Assembly (NCBI GenBank): GCA_013698215.1
Contig: JACCVJ010000544.1
Coordinates: forward strand, 1-9,471
Reading direction: 5' to 3'
DNA length: 9,471 nt
Source of the DNA: Tatlockia sp.
Lineage (GTDB): Bacteria; Cyanobacteriota; Cyanobacteriia; Cyanobacteriales; Chroococcidiopsidaceae
Part shown: one piece after another, positions 7,037 to 9,471 of the stretch
Layout: each line of letters starts with the position of its first letter
Numbering within the stretch: the stretch's first letter is position 1
Notes under the pieces: model-generated
The model's database searches: none
What the model was told of the DNA's origin: nothing
The model's input: only the letters and a program-made list of their open reading frames with translations
Made by a program: the position numbers and the translations under genes

Positions 7037-8314
7037 ATGAGTATAGATTTAGTTGAAAATCTTTCGTTGCCCGCCGAATCTGCCCCCGTGCTGGGTAGTA
7101 CCTACGATCCCACTAGCTTCAACGAATCGGTAATGACTACCTACGGGCGCTTTCCCTTAGCCTTAGAAAGGGGCGCAGGCTGCAAGGTTTGGGACACTCA
7201 AGGACGGGAATATCTAGACTTTGTAGCGGGGATTGCTACTTGTACCCTAGGACACGCTCACAGCGCCTTGGTTGAAACAGTAACACGGCAAATTAAAACT
7301 CTGCATCATGTTTCCAACTTGTACTATATTCCCGTTCAAGGTCAATTGGCGAAAAAGTTAATCGATACTTCTTGCGCGGAGCGGGTGTTTTTCTGCAATT
7401 CTGGCGCAGAAGCAAATGAAGGTGCGATTAAACTTGCCCGTAAGTACGCCCATACAGTAAAAAAAATTGATGAGCCAATTATTTTAACTGCCAAAGATAG
7501 CTTTCACGGACGCACTTTAGCAACTATTACAGCTACGGGGCAGCCAAAGTACCAAAAAGATTTTAGTCCTTTAGTTCCTGGTTTTCATTACGTCCCGTAC
7601 AACGATATCAAAGCTGTAGAAACGGCAATCACTGAACTAGATTCAGGCGATCGCGGTGTGGCGGCAATTTTGATAGAACCCTTGCAGGGAGAGGGGGGCG
7701 TACGTCCGGGAAATCGCGCTTATTTCCAACGTCTCCGCGATATTTGCGACGAAACGGGCATTTTATTGATGCTTGATGAGGTGCAAGTAGGTGTAGGGAG
7801 AACTGGCAAACTATGGGGTTACGAAAACTTAGGTATTGAGCCAGATGTCTTTACCAGTGCTAAAGGTTTGGGCGGTGGTATCCCGATTGGGGCTGTGCTG
7901 TGTAAGTCTTTTTGCGATGTCTTTACCCCTGGCGATCATGCTAGTACCTTTGGGGGCAATCCCTTTGCGTGTGCGGCGGCGCTATGTGTCCTAGAAACTA
8001 TAGAAGGCGACTTCTTGCTCCAAAATGTCATTGAGCGGGGCGAACAACTAAGAACTGGCTTGCAAGCCTTGGCTGCGAAATACTCAAATATTGTTGTAGA
8101 GGTGCGCGGTTGGGGTTTAATTAATGGCATGGAACTAGCTCAAAATATTCCCTTAACTTCTAGCGATGTAGTTAAGGCGGCGATGGATGAAGGCTTATTG
8201 CTTGTTCCTGCTGGGCCTAAAGTTATTCGTTTTGTGCCACCATTGATTGTTTCTGAGTCTGAGGTCAACATGGCTTTACAGGCTGTAGAACGGGCGATGA
8301 AAGTTTTGGTTTAG
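7037..8314 (+). CDS. argD: Acetylornithine aminotransferase (class III PLP-dependent)
   Basis: ArgD converts N-acetylglutamate semialdehyde to N-acetylornithine using glutamate as amino donor (EC 2.6.1.11), in cytoplasmic arginine synthesis. The 425-residue protein has all class III landmarks: SGAEANE (122-128) for the PLP phosphate, FHGRT (157-161), DEVQVGVGRTG (247-257) with D247 for the pyridine nitrogen, and the Schiff-base lysine K276 in TSAKGLGGG. STFGGNP (303-309) and the C-terminal RFVPPL are also present. Length and motifs fit ArgD better than GABA or ornithine-oxo-acid aminotransferases, though some ArgD enzymes also act on succinyl-diaminopimelate. The N-terminal 28 residues before SVMTTYGR are longer than in enterobacterial ArgD. 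It is a single-gene unit: a divergent channel gene lies upstream and an intrinsic terminator lies 43 bases downstream. Confidence 0.96.
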   Translation: MSIDLVENLSLPAESAPVLGSTYDPTSFNESVMTTYGRFPLALERGAGCKVWDTQGREYLDFVAGIATCTLGHAHSALVETVTRQIKTLHHVSNLYYIPVQGQLAKKLIDTSCAERVFFCNSGAEANEGAIKLARKYAHTVKKIDEPIILTAKDSFHGRTLATITATGQPKYQKDFSPLVPGFHYVPYNDIKAVETAITELDSGDRGVAAILIEPLQGEGGVRPGNRAYFQRLRDICDETGILLMLDEVQVGVGRTGKLWGYENLGIEPDVFTSAKGLGGGIPIGAVLCKSFCDVFTPGDHASTFGGNPFACAAALCVLETIEGDFLLQNVIERGEQLRTGLQALAAKYSNIVVEVRGWGLINGMELAQNIPLTSSDVVKAAMDEGLLLVPAGPKVIRFVPPLIVSESEVNMALQAVERAMKVLV

Positions 8315-8357
8315 TGAGCGATCGCGCTTTATTATTTCTCAAAATTTTCAGGAAAAT

Positions 8358-8396
8358 AATTAAGAGGGAATTGTAGCCTTCTTAATTGTTTTTTTT
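8358..8396 (+). terminator. Rho-independent terminator of argD
   Basis: An 11-base-pair stem, AATTAAGAGGG (8358-8368) with CCTTCTTAATT (8377-8387), has one G-U pair and an 8-base loop. One G is followed by eight T (8389-8396). It lies 43 bases after the argD stop. A second small inverted repeat, ATTTTC/GAAAAT (8344-8349 and 8352-8357), abuts it upstream. Confidence 0.88.
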
Positions 8397-8414
8397 GTAC
8401 TGTCAAAATACAAA
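8394..8414. promoter_or_regulatory. Dyad TTTGTA-N9-TACAAA, possible operator
   Basis: Perfect six-base half-sites at 8394-8399 and 8409-8414 flank nine bases. The halves resemble NtcA half-sites (TGTA/TACA), but NtcA needs eight bases between GTA and TAC and here there are nine. The left half uses the end of the terminator T run. The dyad is centred about 99 bases upstream of the start predicted for the 8468-8496 promoter. Confidence 0.3.
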
Positions 8415-8467
8415 CATAGGCTAGATGCAAATACTTGATGAATTTATTAGCTTTGTAGCCTTTGTTT

Positions 8468-8496
8468 TTGGCAACAGTTAAAAAATAGCCTAGAAT
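8468..8496 (+). promoter_or_regulatory. Sigma70-type promoter of the kinase-like gene
   Basis: TTGGCA (8468-8473, five of six against TTGACA), a 17-base spacer and TAGAAT (8491-8496, five of six against TATAAT) make the best promoter match in the window. It would start near 8503 and give a leader of about 66 bases before the ATG at 8569. Its -10 lies inside one arm of the inverted repeat at 8489-8537. Confidence 0.55.
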
Positions 8497-8568
8497 CTTA
8501 TCAATAATACTTAGATAAATTAATAAATTATTCTAGGATAGTTATTTTCCATAAATATACCTTCTAAT

Positions 8569-9471
8569 ATGTCCTGTCTAATTGTTAAAGAGGATACCTG
8601 TTTTCAACTAAATAACTTTTATCTCGTCGTCCAATTACATTTAGGTAAATTTTCTGATGTAAATTATTACCAAGTCACCATTCAAGAAATTGGAACCGAT
8701 CTCAACCTAAATTTTAAGAAGCCAGGTTTACTGCGTATTGGCGATGTGAATGGCGGACTTAGCTGCGAATTGCAGTTGCGCCACGCACTTAAAGAAAATA
8801 GCGCAATATCTGAACTTCTTACTTTTGGCATAGAAGAAGTAGAACTATTTTTAAACATTTCTAAGGAGGGTGGTTTAGAAGAAAGCTTTAATTACCCAAA
8901 CTTAATTCAACAAACTGACTTTATACTTGAAAATCATCTAACAAAGAGTAACCCTACTAACAAACTAAACCCAAATCAAACAATTAATAATGACAAGGTT
9001 GTACTAAATACTGAAAGCTACTTTGATGGTGATTGGGAAGAAACCGAAAACTATGACTATTTAGAAGATGACTCCGCAGGACTTCCTAACATCTCACCCA
9101 ATTCAAAACTAATTTTACTAAGTTATCTGCCAACAGAAGGACAAACTTTAGATATTTGGTTACAGAAAAAACACAGCTACGAATTAGCTTTGGAAGTAAC
9201 TAATCAAGTTTGCCAATTATTTCAGAAAGCTTATCAGCAAGACTGGTGCTTTTTTCAAGTAATCCCTCAATTTATTCAAGTTAATTCGACAATCAAATTT
9301 TTTGATTTAACTAATGCTCGTCTTGTCGGTGAAAAGGTTGTATCTGTTATAGAGACTGAGTATTGCGCTCCAGAAATTGCTTTTGATTGTCCGGTTAGTG
9401 TAGGAATGAGTGCTTATATTGTAGGTGTTTTGCTCTACCAGGCTATTTACCAACAATTGCCCAATACTAAG
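8569..9471 (+). CDS. Protein-kinase-like fold protein lacking catalytic residues (probable pseudokinase), 3'-truncated by the window edge
   Basis: The frame is open from ATG 8569 to the last base, 301 codons without a stop; an in-frame TAG at 8539-8541 excludes a longer form. The order resembles a Ser/Thr kinase. An N-lobe-like region (about 15-97) has QLHLGKFSDVNYY where the glycine loop would be and ELQLRHALKENSAISELLTFG where helix C and the next strand would be. An acidic, Asn-rich linker (about 122-180) follows, then a hinge-like LLSYLPTEGQTLDIWL (183-198). The C-lobe has VIPQFIQV where HRDLKPxN is expected, FFDLTNA (244-250) where DFG is expected, a conserved-looking YCAPEI (265-270), and SAYIVGVLLYQAI (281-293) like the helix YSLGVLLYxLL. 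No VAIK lysine or HRD is visible, so ATP transfer is unlikely. Such folds can be joined to a PP2C phosphatase or other domain; the C-terminus is not visible, so function is open. No strong ribosome binding site is seen. Confidence 0.75.
   Translation, partial: MSCLIVKEDTCFQLNNFYLVVQLHLGKFSDVNYYQVTIQEIGTDLNLNFKKPGLLRIGDVNGGLSCELQLRHALKENSAISELLTFGIEEVELFLNISKEGGLEESFNYPNLIQQTDFILENHLTKSNPTNKLNPNQTINNDKVVLNTESYFDGDWEETENYDYLEDDSAGLPNISPNSKLILLSYLPTEGQTLDIWLQKKHSYELALEVTNQVCQLFQKAYQQDWCFFQVIPQFIQVNSTIKFFDLTNARLVGEKVVSVIETEYCAPEIAFDCPVSVGMSAYIVGVLLYQAIYQQLPNTK

Larger units (their letters stand above)
1065..8325. repeat. HIP1 octamers (GCGATCGC), 13 scattered copies
   Basis: Perfect copies start at 1065, 1237, 2070, 2302, 3233, 3453, 3575, 4805, 5417, 6169, 6926, 7647 and 8318. 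Most lie inside genes and are read as Ala-Ile-Ala or as an Arg-Ser pair; one lies in the argD upstream region and one just after the argD stop. This is the standard cyanobacterial HIP1 element, not a mobile element. Confidence 0.95.
8371..8537. repeat. Cluster of short TAGCCT repeats and inverted repeats around the promoter
   Basis: TTGTAGCCTT occurs at 8371-8380 and 8453-8462. TAGGCTA at 8417-8423 is the exact complement of TAGCCTA at 8486-8492. CCTAGAAT (8489-8496) and ATTCTAGG (8530-8537) form a perfect 8-base inverted repeat with 33 bases between. The last two elements overlap the predicted -10. They could be operator sites or leader RNA stems, or could partly reflect AT-rich composition. 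Confidence 0.4.

Noticed and set aside
7936..8130. Minus-strand 64-codon open frame within argD, and similar small frames opposite dprA, the c-di-GMP gene and the channel gene
   Set aside because: They lie wholly inside well-supported genes, lack ribosome binding sites and encode low-information sequence; they are shadow frames.
8315..8568. A small gene or structured RNA between argD and the kinase-like gene
   Set aside because: The stretch is explained by a terminator, a promoter and short repeats; I find no tRNA-like cloverleaf or open frame with a start signal.
1..9471. Defence island, toxin-antitoxin pair, CRISPR array or transposon
   Set aside because: No regularly spaced repeats, transposase, nuclease or small paired toxin genes are visible; the neighbours are housekeeping and signalling genes.

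Overview
The window comes from a cyanobacterium. Thirteen perfect copies of the octamer GCGATCGC (HIP1, the cyanobacterial highly iterated palindrome) lie between 1065 and 8325, where chance would give well under one. The DNA is fairly AT-rich. The gene set fits: an NtcA-like regulator, a cyanobacterial-type DprA, a CHASE4/PAS/GGDEF/EAL protein, a two-helix RCK potassium channel and ArgD. I cannot name the genus. No rRNA, tRNA, insertion sequence, phage gene or CRISPR array is visible.

Layout. (1) 1-932 (+): 3' part of a regulator joining a PAS domain to an NtcA/CRP-type sensor and helix-turn-helix; its start is outside the window. (2) 929-2044 (-): dprA, convergent with the regulator, stop codons overlapping. 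(3) 2300-5733 (+): a probable operon of a membrane c-di-GMP enzyme (GGDEF and EAL both apparently intact), an SSAT-like GNAT acetyltransferase, and a 68-residue Cys-rich protein whose TTG start overlaps the GNAT stop. (4) 5730-6803 (-): RCK potassium channel, again convergent with overlapping stops. (5) 7037-8314 (+): argD, followed by a clear intrinsic terminator at 8358-8396. (6) 8569-9471 (+): 5' part of a kinase-fold protein that lacks the catalytic residues; it has a good sigma70-type promoter at 8468-8496 inside a repeat-rich leader and runs off the right edge.

The genes do not form one pathway. They are mostly separate housekeeping and signalling units: DNA uptake and recombination (dprA), second-messenger turnover (c-di-GMP enzyme), potassium transport, arginine synthesis (argD), and two possible sensory or regulatory proteins cut by the window edges. 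I see no complete new defence or mobile system. The most unusual items are the PAS-NtcA-like chimera on the left, the pseudokinase on the right with its repeat-rich promoter, and the small CxxC/CH protein coupled to the acetyltransferase. No gene-free stretch exceeds 300 bases; the longest are 2045-2299, 6804-7036 and 8315-8568.
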